Shown: piece by piece, positions 6,231 to 11,557 of the stretch | How the letters are laid out: each line of letters begins with the position of its first letter | How positions within the stretch are numbered: the first letter of the stretch is position 1 | Origin: an uncultured Bacilli bacterium | GTDB taxonomy: Bacteria > Bacillota_I > Bacilli_A > RF39 > UBA660 | Assembly: GCA_947593275.1 (NCBI GenBank) | Contig: CANQDN010000033.1 | Coordinates: 1-11,557 of the forward strand | Length of the DNA: 11,557 nucleotides | Reading direction: 5' to 3' | The notes under the pieces: generated by a model | What the model was told of the DNA's origin: nothing | What the model saw: only the letters and a program-made list of their open reading frames with translations | Databases searched by the model: none | Program-made: the position numbers and the translations under genes

Positions 6231-7253
6231 ATGCGCAATATCTTTGATTTAACAAAGGAAGAATTAGAAGCTTATTTTCTAGAAATTGGCGAAAAGAAAT
6301 TTAAAGCTACCCAAGTTTATGAATGGTTATATCAAAAAAAGGAGCGAGATATAAATAATTTTTCCAATTTAAAAAAAGAAATAAGAGAAAGATTATTACA
6401 AGACTTTACGACCTTTTTTATTAAAATCGAAAAGAAACAAGAAGATAAATTAGTAAAAAAATATTTATTTCGCCTTTATGATAATAATTTTATTGAAGCT
6501 GTTTTAATGGAACATGATTATGGTTTATCTATATGTGTTTCTAGTGAAGTTGGCTGTAATATGGGTTGTAGTTTTTGTGAATCCGGTCGTCAAAAAAAAG
6601 TGCGAAACCTTGAAGCTTATGAAATAGTTGAAGAGATTCTTGCCATTGAAGAAGACTTAAAGACACGAATTAAAAGTGTTGTTATCATGGGTATTGGTGA
6701 ACCATTAGATAATTATGATAATATCATAAGATTTATTAAAATAATTAACGACGCGAAAGGCCTTCAAATAGGTGCTCGCCATATAACTTTATCTACTTGT
6801 GGAATCGTCCCCAAGATTTATGAACTTGCCAAATTACCTCTCCAAATTAATCTTGCTATCTCTCTTCATGCTCCCAATGATGAACTCCGAAATAAGCTTA
6901 TGCCTGTAAATAAAGTGTATAATATAGGGGTATTAAAACAAGCAATTCGCGATTATTTGAGTGTTACAGGTAGACGAGTTACCATAGAATATGTTATGCT
7001 AGAATATATAAATGATAGTGAAAAGGAAGCTCATGAGTTAATAGAATTATTTAAAGGCATGAATATCTATGTTAATCTTATTCCTTATAATGAAACTAAT
7101 CATTTAGAATTTAAAAGAAGTAGTAAAAAGCGCCTAATGAATTTTTATAATATTTTAAAAACTTGTGGGCTAAATACTACTATTAGAAAAGAATTTGGGG
7201 GAAATATTGATGCCGCTTGTGGTCAATTAAGAGGGAGTATGAATGAAAAATGA
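6231..7253 (+). CDS. rlmN: RlmN-type radical SAM methyltransferase (23S rRNA A2503 / tRNA A37 C2 methylation)
   Basis: RlmN makes 2-methyladenosine in 23S rRNA (A2503) and in some tRNAs, helping translational accuracy. The 340-aa product has the RlmN-type CX3CX2C cluster motif (Cys109, 113, 116 in GCNMGCSFC), the SAM-binding IMGIGEPLDNYDN segment, and the methyl-carrying C-terminal Cys at 330 in AACGQLRG. The N-terminal accessory domain (1-95) has the family's 'K.FRA.Q.Y.W' pattern (KFKATQVYEWLY). After the cluster it reads CESGRQKK rather than the more common CAST/CATG form, which suggests a distinct subgroup. Cfr has a similar fold, but the gene neighbourhood favours RlmN. The ATG at 6231 has AGAGAGG (6214-6220) at a long spacing; the stop overlaps stp in ATGA. 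Confidence 0.92.
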   Translation: MRNIFDLTKEELEAYFLEIGEKKFKATQVYEWLYQKKERDINNFSNLKKEIRERLLQDFTTFFIKIEKKQEDKLVKKYLFRLYDNNFIEAVLMEHDYGLSICVSSEVGCNMGCSFCESGRQKKVRNLEAYEIVEEILAIEEDLKTRIKSVVIMGIGEPLDNYDNIIRFIKIINDAKGLQIGARHITLSTCGIVPKIYELAKLPLQINLAISLHAPNDELRNKLMPVNKVYNIGVLKQAIRDYLSVTGRRVTIEYVMLEYINDSEKEAHELIELFKGMNIYVNLIPYNETNHLEFKRSSKKRLMNFYNILKTCGLNTTIRKEFGGNIDAACGQLRGSMNEK

Positions 7254-8008
7254 AAGCATTTTATTTAACTGATACTGGTCGAGTTAGGACCCATAATGAA
7301 GATAGTGTTACCATTTTAAAGAATGCTAGTGGAGAATATTTAATGATTGTCGCTGATGGCATGGGAGGCCACAGAAAAGGTGAAGTAGCGTCCTCTATGG
7401 CAATTACAGCTTTAGGTAAAAGATTTAATAAAATCTCTAGTATAGGTTCTGAGTTAGATGCCGTAAATTGGCTTACTGATAGTGTTAATGAAATAAATAA
7501 AAATATTTTAGAATACGCCTCAGTAAATAGTGATTCAACCGGAATGGGAACAACTTTAGTAGTCGCTCTTCTAACTCATAGTTATCTTATTTTTGGTAAT
7601 ATTGGTGATTCTTCCGGTTTTGTTCTTAAAAATGGCGTTTTAAGAAAAGTAACTAAAGATCATACTCTAGTTAATTTACTTGTTCAAGCTGGTAATTTAA
7701 CCGAAGAAGAAGCTAAATATCATCCTAAAAAGAATGTTTTAATGAAAGCTTTAGGAGCCGCTGAAAAATGTGAAATGGATATTTTTGAAGTAGATATATC
7801 TGATATTGAAATAGATGGAATATTATTATGTAGTGATGGACTTACTAATATGTTAACTTTTGAACAAATTGAAAAAGTACTTAATGATCCTGAACTAGAA
7901 ATTGAAGAGAAAGTAAGTAAATTAATTAGAAAGTGCAATGCCAGGGGGGGAACAGATAATATATCTATCGCGTATTTACAAGTAAGTGAAGGGAGTAAGG
8001 AAAAGTGA
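7250..8008 (+). CDS. stp: PP2C-family Ser/Thr phosphatase partner of PrkC
   Basis: This metal-dependent phosphatase (PrpC in Bacillus, Stp in Streptococcus and Staphylococcus) removes phosphate from proteins modified by the neighbouring PASTA kinase and from the kinase itself. The 252-aa product carries the PP2C motifs: RTHNEDS (13-19, Asp18), VADGMGGH (34-41, metal Asp36), GTTLV, NIGDSS, LLCSDGLT (metal Asp196) and GGTDNIS (metal Asp236). No membrane segment is seen, so it is cytosolic. In the usual GDSR motif the Arg is replaced by Ser here. The ATG overlaps the rlmN stop by four bases, and its own stop overlaps a possible GTG start of prkC, so the phosphatase and kinase are translated together. 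Confidence 0.95.
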   Translation: MKAFYLTDTGRVRTHNEDSVTILKNASGEYLMIVADGMGGHRKGEVASSMAITALGKRFNKISSIGSELDAVNWLTDSVNEINKNILEYASVNSDSTGMGTTLVVALLTHSYLIFGNIGDSSGFVLKNGVLRKVTKDHTLVNLLVQAGNLTEEEAKYHPKKNVLMKALGAAEKCEMDIFEVDISDIEIDGILLCSDGLTNMLTFEQIEKVLNDPELEIEEKVSKLIRKCNARGGTDNISIAYLQVSEGSKEK

Positions 8009-8010
8009 TA

Positions 8011-9771
8011 ATGAAAGGGCAAAAGATTAGTGATCGCTACCAAATTATAAAGTCAATTGGTGAAGGTGGTATGGCTAATGTATATCTTGCTTATGATACA
8101 ATTTTAGATCGCAATGTTGCTGTAAAAGTTTTGCGAGGAGATTTATCTAATGATGAGAAGTTTGTCAGACGTTTTCAAAGAGAAGCCTTGGCAGCTAGTT
8201 CTCTAAGTCATCAAAATATTGTCGAAGTCTATGATGTTGGTGAAGATAATGGTGAATATTATATAGTAATGGAATATATCGAAGGTAAACATTTAAAGAA
8301 TCTCTTAAAAAAGCGTGGTAAATTAACTTTAAGTGAAGCTGTCGATATAATGCTTCAAATAACAGATGGAATGAGTGTTGCTCATGACTCTTACATCATT
8401 CACCGAGATATCAAACCTCAAAATATTATGATTTTAGAAAATGGCTTAGTTAAAATTACCGATTTTGGAATAGCTATGGCCATGAATGCTACCCAACTTA
8501 CCCAAACCAATTCGGTAATGGGTAGTGTCCATTATTTACCACCAGAACAAGCAAGTGGTCAAGGTTCAACCCTTCAAAGTGATATTTATTCGATGGGTAT
8601 TGTGATGTATGAATTAATCACTGGAGAATTACCCTTTAAAGGCGATAATGCTGTTGAAATAGCTCTTAAACATTTAAAAGAACCTCTCCCAGATATTCGA
8701 GATAAAATCCCCAATGTCCCCAATAGCATCGTAAATATCATCAAAAAAGCTACAGCCAAGAATCCTAAAAATAGATATGCCGATGCTCGAGTTATGCATG
8801 AAGATTTAAAAACATGTTTAGATGAATCAAGAATAAATGAACCAATTATAAGTTATAAATATTCTGAAACAGATACAGATGATACCAAAATTATGAAAAT
8901 GGTTAAGAAAGAAAAAACCAAAGAAAAAGAAAAAACTATTGATATAAAAGAAGAAAAGGAAGAAGTTATCGCAAAAAAGATAACGGGTGATGATTTGAAA
9001 AAGCAAAATAGATTATTAATAATTTTAGCCTTTATATTTACAGGTTTAATCGTTGGTATTACTTCTCTAGTAGTTTTAATACCAATTATGACTAAAAGTG
9101 GAAAACAAGCAACTGTCCCAGATATCGCTGGTTTATCCATCAAACAAGCCATAAAAGAATTACAAAATAAAGGATTTACAGTATCCGATAATTATATTGA
9201 AGAAGCATCTACAAGTATTGAAAAAGATCATGTAATTGGAACAAAACCCGAGATTGGCTCAAGAAGAAAAGAAGGAACAGAAATAACTTTAAGAGTTTCT
9301 CTAGGGGATACCCAAGTTACAATTGAAGACTATACTGGTGAAAGTTATGAAGAAATAAAAGGAAGATTAGAGGCTTTAAAATTAATTGTCCGGTTAGAGC
9401 CTAAAAAGGTTGATGAAGATGCAGAACATGAATATGAACCAACTGAAATTATTGGTCAATCCGTAGAACCAGGTGAAAAACTTTCCGTTGGTGAAACTAT
9501 TATTCTATATTATCCCGATATAGTACGTTTCTATCCTGATTTTACCGATGGAAGTTATACTGTTGAAGATGTCGAAGATTTCGCCGATACTTATGAATTA
9601 CAATTAGATATTCAATATGTTACTACCAGTGAATATGAACCTGGAACTATTTATTATCAATCTCGACCTAAAGGTTATACAATAGTAAATGGCCAAACAT
9701 TTAGAATAAAAGTTGCTCAAAGTAATAGTAGTGTAATCGATGATGATGACGACTGTGGAGGTTTATGTTAA
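8011..9771 (+). CDS. prkC: PASTA-domain Ser/Thr protein kinase PrkC
   Basis: A membrane kinase that senses cell-wall fragments through outside PASTA domains and phosphorylates cytosolic proteins. From the ATG at 8011 (AGGA at 7998-8001) it has 586 aa; the GTG at 8005 is an alternative start. The kinase domain (about 9-275) has GEGGMANV (17-24), Lys39 in VAVKVLR, HRDIKPQN (catalytic Asp133), DFG (151-153) and a Ser/Thr-rich activation loop ahead of GSVHYLPPEQ. A Lys/Glu-rich juxtamembrane segment precedes one transmembrane helix (about 335-360). Three PASTA-like repeats follow (about 367-430, 433-505, 506-575); the first is the clearest. The tail ends in five Asp then CGGLC, partly dictated by the rsgA ribosome site. 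It overlaps rsgA by 7 bases. Confidence 0.96.
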   Translation: MKGQKISDRYQIIKSIGEGGMANVYLAYDTILDRNVAVKVLRGDLSNDEKFVRRFQREALAASSLSHQNIVEVYDVGEDNGEYYIVMEYIEGKHLKNLLKKRGKLTLSEAVDIMLQITDGMSVAHDSYIIHRDIKPQNIMILENGLVKITDFGIAMAMNATQLTQTNSVMGSVHYLPPEQASGQGSTLQSDIYSMGIVMYELITGELPFKGDNAVEIALKHLKEPLPDIRDKIPNVPNSIVNIIKKATAKNPKNRYADARVMHEDLKTCLDESRINEPIISYKYSETDTDDTKIMKMVKKEKTKEKEKTIDIKEEKEEVIAKKITGDDLKKQNRLLIILAFIFTGLIVGITSLVVLIPIMTKSGKQATVPDIAGLSIKQAIKELQNKGFTVSDNYIEEASTSIEKDHVIGTKPEIGSRRKEGTEITLRVSLGDTQVTIEDYTGESYEEIKGRLEALKLIVRLEPKKVDEDAEHEYEPTEIIGQSVEPGEKLSVGETIILYYPDIVRFYPDFTDGSYTVEDVEDFADTYELQLDIQYVTTSEYEPGTIYYQSRPKGYTIVNGQTFRIKVAQSNSSVIDDDDDCGGLC

Positions 9772-10598
9772 AAGGAAGGATAATTAAAAATATTAGTAAT
9801 AGTTATGTCGTTAAAGCCGGTGATAATTATTATGATTGTAAAGCTAGAGGTAAGTTTCGAAATTTAAAAGAAACCCCTCTAGTAGGCGATCTTGTAACCA
9901 TAGATGAAGTAAATAATTATATTTTAAAAATAGAACCACGAAAAAATGCTTTAAATAGACCTCATGTAAGTAATATTGATATTGCTTTAATTGTTACAAG
10001 TCTTAAAAAGCCTGATTTATCTTTAAATCTACTAGATAAAGAAATAGTAAGTATTATTTTAGAAAATATTAAACCTTGTATATGCTTTACTAAATTAGAT
10101 TTATTAGATAAAAAAGAATTAAAAGAGTTTACTAAATTAAGAGAATATTATGAAAATATTGGCATTAAAACTTTTACAAATGCTAATTTAAAAGAATTAA
10201 AAAAGTTTTTAATGCATAAATATGTAGTTTTAACAGGTCAAACTGGCGCCGGTAAATCAAGCCTAATAAACATGCTTGATAATACTAAAAATATTCAAGT
10301 TGATACAATTAGTGAATCTTTAGGTAGAGGAAAACATACAACCAGACATACAGAATTTTATCAAATAAAAGATATATATATCGCTGATACTCCCGGTTTT
10401 TCTTCTCTTTTACTAGATAAATATACAGATTTAGAAATAAAGAATACCTTTTCTGAATTTAAAGATGCCACATGTAAATATCGTAATTGTTGGCATTTAA
10501 AAGAAGATGGCTGTCAGATTAAAGAAAAAGTAGCTAAAAAAGAGATTTTAGAATCTCGCTATAGGAATTATATTAGTTTTTTAAAAGAGGTGAAGTAA
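9765..10598 (+). CDS. rsgA: RsgA, circularly permuted GTPase for 30S ribosome assembly
   Basis: RsgA helps mature the small ribosomal subunit and responds to GTP/(p)ppGpp. The permuted order is clear: an N-terminal OB fold (1-70), then the G4 motif TKLD (109-112) ahead of G1 GQTGAGKSS (158-166), and G3 DTPG (208-211). A C-terminal zinc site follows with Cys237, Cys242, His244 and Cys250 in the family spacing (CX4CXHX5C). At 277 aa it is slightly shorter than the usual 290-300. The ATG at 9765 has TGGAGG (9756-9761) a few bases before it, inside the prkC coding region. It is followed by rpe after one base, the same order as Bacillus cpgA-rpe. Confidence 0.96.
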   Translation: MLKGRIIKNISNSYVVKAGDNYYDCKARGKFRNLKETPLVGDLVTIDEVNNYILKIEPRKNALNRPHVSNIDIALIVTSLKKPDLSLNLLDKEIVSIILENIKPCICFTKLDLLDKKELKEFTKLREYYENIGIKTFTNANLKELKKFLMHKYVVLTGQTGAGKSSLINMLDNTKNIQVDTISESLGRGKHTTRHTEFYQIKDIYIADTPGFSSLLLDKYTDLEIKNTFSEFKDATCKYRNCWHLKEDGCQIKEKVAKKEILESRYRNYISFLKEVK

Positions 10599-10599
10599 G

Positions 10600-11250
10600 T
10601 TGCAAATTTCCGTTTCTTATTTAAGTAGTTTATATGATAAAGAAAAAACAATAGAGTTAATTAATAAGACAGATGCTCAATATATCCATGTAGATTTAAT
10701 GGATGGAGGATTTGTTTCACATAAAAATTTTACAATAAATGAAGTATTAGACAATTTAAAGGATAATAAAAAGCCTATAGATATTCATTTAATGGTGTTT
10801 GATCCCATTATCTATATAGAAAAACTTGCAACTTTAAAACCGGAATATATTACTTTTCATTTAGAAGCTACAAAAGATATCATTAAGACAATTGAATTAA
10901 TTAAAAACTTGGGAATAAAAGCCGGGATAGCTTTAAATCCCGAAACAAATATCATGGAACTTATGCCTTATATTAGTTTTATTGATTTAGTTTTAGTTAT
11001 GAGTGTTGCTCCAGGCGAGGGTGGTCAAAAGTTTTTAGAAGGAACTAAAGAAAAGTTAAAAGATCTTATTGCTATTAGAAAATCTAATAATTTAAAGTTT
11101 AAAATAGAAGTTGATGGAGGCATTAATAAAGATACAATTCCTTTTATAAAAGACGCCGATATTGCCGTCAGTGGCTCATATATTTGTAAGAATGCTGATT
11201 ATCAATTGATGATTGATAATTTAAAAAGTGCACTTAATAATATTGACTAA
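10600..11250 (+). CDS. rpe: Ribulose-phosphate 3-epimerase
   Basis: Rpe interconverts ribulose-5-phosphate and xylulose-5-phosphate in the pentose phosphate pathway. The 216-aa product is a TIM barrel with the expected metal ligands His30 and Asp32 (IHVDLMDG), His63 (IDIHLMV) and Asp172 (IEVDGGIN), the latter with Asp32 being the acid/base pair in the family. The phosphate loop reads VMSVAPGEGGQKF (133-145), where most Rpe have NPGFGGQ, and the N-terminus reads ISVSYLSS where SPSxLSAD is usual. A related epimerase such as AlsE is therefore not excluded, but position after rsgA strongly supports Rpe. The start is a TTG at 10600 with AAGAGGTGA (10585-10593). It is the last gene of the operon. 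Confidence 0.92.
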   Translation: MQISVSYLSSLYDKEKTIELINKTDAQYIHVDLMDGGFVSHKNFTINEVLDNLKDNKKPIDIHLMVFDPIIYIEKLATLKPEYITFHLEATKDIIKTIELIKNLGIKAGIALNPETNIMELMPYISFIDLVLVMSVAPGEGGQKFLEGTKEKLKDLIAIRKSNNLKFKIEVDGGINKDTIPFIKDADIAVSGSYICKNADYQLMIDNLKSALNNID

Positions 11251-11271
11251 ATATTAAAGATAAACTATAAT
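11243..11271 (+). promoter_or_regulatory. Near-consensus promoter overlapping the end of rpe
   Basis: TTGACT (11243-11248), a 17-bp spacer and a perfect TATAAT (11266-11271). The -35 includes the last codons of rpe. The predicted start is the G at 11278. The next complete gene is more than 200 bases away and a terminator lies only about 60 bases downstream, so this promoter, if active, would make a very short RNA. Confidence 0.6.
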
Positions 11272-11277
11272 TATATT

Positions 11278-11337
11278 GCAAAATGTAATACATTTTGTTT
11301 CAAATTTCAACGGGAACTCCATTCATTCCCGTTTTTT
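11278..11337 (+). ncRNA. Candidate small RNA of about 60 nt with two hairpins
   Basis: Inferred from a promoter (11243-11271) placed correctly before it and a terminator at its end. The RNA would begin GCAAAATG. Its first hairpin is CAAAATGT (11279-11286) pairing with ACATTTTG (11290-11297) around AAT; a short single-stranded linker (TTTCAAATTTC) follows, then the terminator hairpin. No ORF with a ribosome site fits inside. The alternative is simply the 3' end of the rpe transcript with a chance promoter. Confidence 0.4.
11309..11337 (+). terminator. Intrinsic terminator after rpe
   Basis: AACGGGAA (11309-11316) pairs with TTCCCGTT (11326-11333) around a 9-base loop, and the T run extends from 11332 to 11337. 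It ends the fmt-rpe operon and any short RNA from the promoter at 11243. Confidence 0.9.
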
Positions 11338-11357
11338 ATTTGGATTTAAAATAAGCA

Positions 11358-11374
11358 TGTCGAAAAGTGTCGAA
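11358..11374 (+). promoter_or_regulatory. Tandem Spo0A-box-like sites
   Basis: TGTCGAA occurs at 11358-11364 and 11368-11374, separated by AAG, so the two are one helical turn apart. TGTCGAA is the known Spo0A box, and tandem boxes at this spacing occur in Spo0A-controlled promoters such as abrB. The pair ends 9 bases before the -35 of the next promoter. Whether this organism has Spo0A is not shown in the window. Confidence 0.5.
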
Positions 11375-11383
11375 CGAAATTTC

Positions 11384-11412
11384 TTTACAAAGTAACATAT
11401 TATATATATAAT
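11384..11412 (+). promoter_or_regulatory. Sigma-A promoter for the gene entering at the right edge
   Basis: TTTACA (11384-11389, one mismatch), a 17-bp spacer and a perfect TATAAT (11407-11412). The start is expected near 11418-11420, giving a leader of about 93 nt before the GTG at 11512. Tandem TGTCGAA boxes lie just upstream. Confidence 0.8.
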
Positions 11413-11415
11413 GAA

Positions 11416-11511
11416 CTTAGAGTGTTAGGGCTTGATGTCTACCACTAAGACTGATCTTTCTGTTGATTTTTACCTCCTGTTCTTGAGGTTAAATCATAGA
11501 AAGGAGTTGAT
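11416..11511 (+). promoter_or_regulatory. Structured leader with anti-SD switch potential
   Basis: This leader is visibly richer in G+C than its surroundings. Hairpin 1: CTTAG-A-GTG-T-TAG (11416-11428) pairs with CTA-C-CAC-TAAG (11439-11449) with one bulge and one mismatch; its outermost bases may precede the RNA start. Hairpin 2: TGATTT..ACCTC (11464-11476) pairs with GAGGT..AAATCA (11485-11496). The stretch ACCTCCT (11472-11478) can instead pair with the ribosome site AGGAG (11502-11506). This permits two alternative folds that expose or hide the SD. I do not recognise a known riboswitch class. Confidence 0.5.
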
Positions 11512-11533
11512 GTGGTTTTGCTTAAAAATATAA
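11435..11533 (+). CDS. Possible 32-aa leader peptide
   Basis: An open frame of 32 codons runs from the ATG at 11435 through the whole switch region and ends beyond the GTG start of the next gene, in a different frame. It begins MSTTKTDLSVDF and has a hydrophobic patch in the middle (FYLLFL). AGGG (11427-11430) lies 4 bases before the ATG, a weak ribosome site. Its codons (ACC, CTC, CTG, AGG) are unlike the A/T-ending codons of its neighbours, which suggests that the bases serve RNA structure rather than protein. It could be a regulatory leader peptide or just an open frame. Confidence 0.2.
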   Translation: MSTTKTDLSVDFYLLFLRLNHRKELMWFCLKI

Positions 11534-11557
11534 TAGCTAAAATAATGGGCTTCTTTA
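11512..11557 (+). CDS. Start of an unidentified gene cut by the window edge
   Basis: A GTG at 11512 follows a good ribosome site (AAAGGAG, 11500-11506) at 5 bases, downstream of a promoter and structured leader. Only 15 residues are visible: a hydrophobic stretch with Lys at positions 5 and 10 (MVLLKNIIAKIMGFF). This looks like the N-terminus of a membrane protein or a small amphipathic peptide. In Bacillus the region after rpe holds thiN, spoVM and rpmB. Too little is present to name it. Confidence 0.5.
   Translation, partial: MVLLKNIIAKIMGFF

Noticed and set aside
7251..7253. TGA read as Trp (genetic code 4)
   Set aside because: TGA ends rlmN and stp at the expected family lengths, no in-frame TGA occurs in any gene, and Trp is encoded by TGG throughout.
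11279..11297. Second copy of the P1 operator
   Set aside because: The arms CAAAATG/CATTTTG match those at 95-110, but the gap is 5 bases instead of 2, so the same dimer would not fit both in the same way.
11357..11395. 12-codon ORF starting at 11357
   Set aside because: It has no ribosome site, lies upstream of the promoter's transcription start and spans the Spo0A-like boxes and -35.
1..11557. CRISPR array, tRNA or rRNA genes, defence island
   Set aside because: No regularly spaced repeats, tRNA-like cloverleaf or rRNA sequence were seen, and the genes are mainly housekeeping.

Overview
The window is low-GC (roughly 27-30 % by eye) and densely coded on the + strand. Eleven long genes are recognisable by family or partly so: sufC, a sufD-like gene, sufS, sufU, fmt, rlmN, stp, prkC, rsgA and rpe, plus a membrane-anchored protein of unknown role; two further long genes are unrecognised. 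Gene content and order point to a Firmicutes/Bacilli-type bacterium: a SufU-type scaffold, and the block fmt - rlmN - stp(prpC) - prkC - rsgA - rpe, which is also found in Bacillus. TGA is a normal stop (it ends rlmN and stp) and Trp is TGG, so this is not a code-4 Mycoplasma. The very AT-rich, compact style, TTG/GTG starts and overlapping genes would suit one of the uncultured, genome-reduced Bacilli lineages, but that is inference.

Positions 1-239 are a regulatory region. It holds a 14-bp palindrome, a 19-bp direct repeat pair, and two consensus sigma-A promoters, both TTGACA-N17-TATAAT with an extended -10. The first has an 18-bp palindrome sitting between its -35 and -10, which looks like a repressor site.

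Positions 240-4615 look like one transcription unit: two unrecognised genes, then a SUF iron-sulfur assembly set of sufC (ATPase), a very short SufD-like scaffold, sufS (cysteine desulfurase) and sufU (sulfur acceptor). It ends in an intrinsic terminator whose stem contains the sufU stop codon. No SufB is present here.

Positions 4624-11250 form a second tightly packed unit. It links formyl-Met-tRNA synthesis (fmt), an unknown single-pass membrane protein in the place where Bacillus has rsmB, 23S rRNA/tRNA methylation (rlmN), the PP2C phosphatase and PASTA kinase signalling pair (stp/prkC), ribosome-assembly GTPase rsgA, and pentose-phosphate epimerase rpe. Most genes touch or overlap, implying translational coupling.

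Positions 11243-11557 are the most surprising stretch. A near-consensus promoter overlaps the end of rpe and is followed about 60 nt later by a strong terminator, so it may encode a tiny two-hairpin RNA. Next come two tandem perfect Spo0A-box sequences (TGTCGAA, 10-bp period) and another good promoter. The last part is a structured leader with a perfect anti-Shine-Dalgarno sequence that could pair either with a neighbouring GAGGT or with the SD of a new gene cut off by the window edge. A 32-codon leader ORF overlaps that region.
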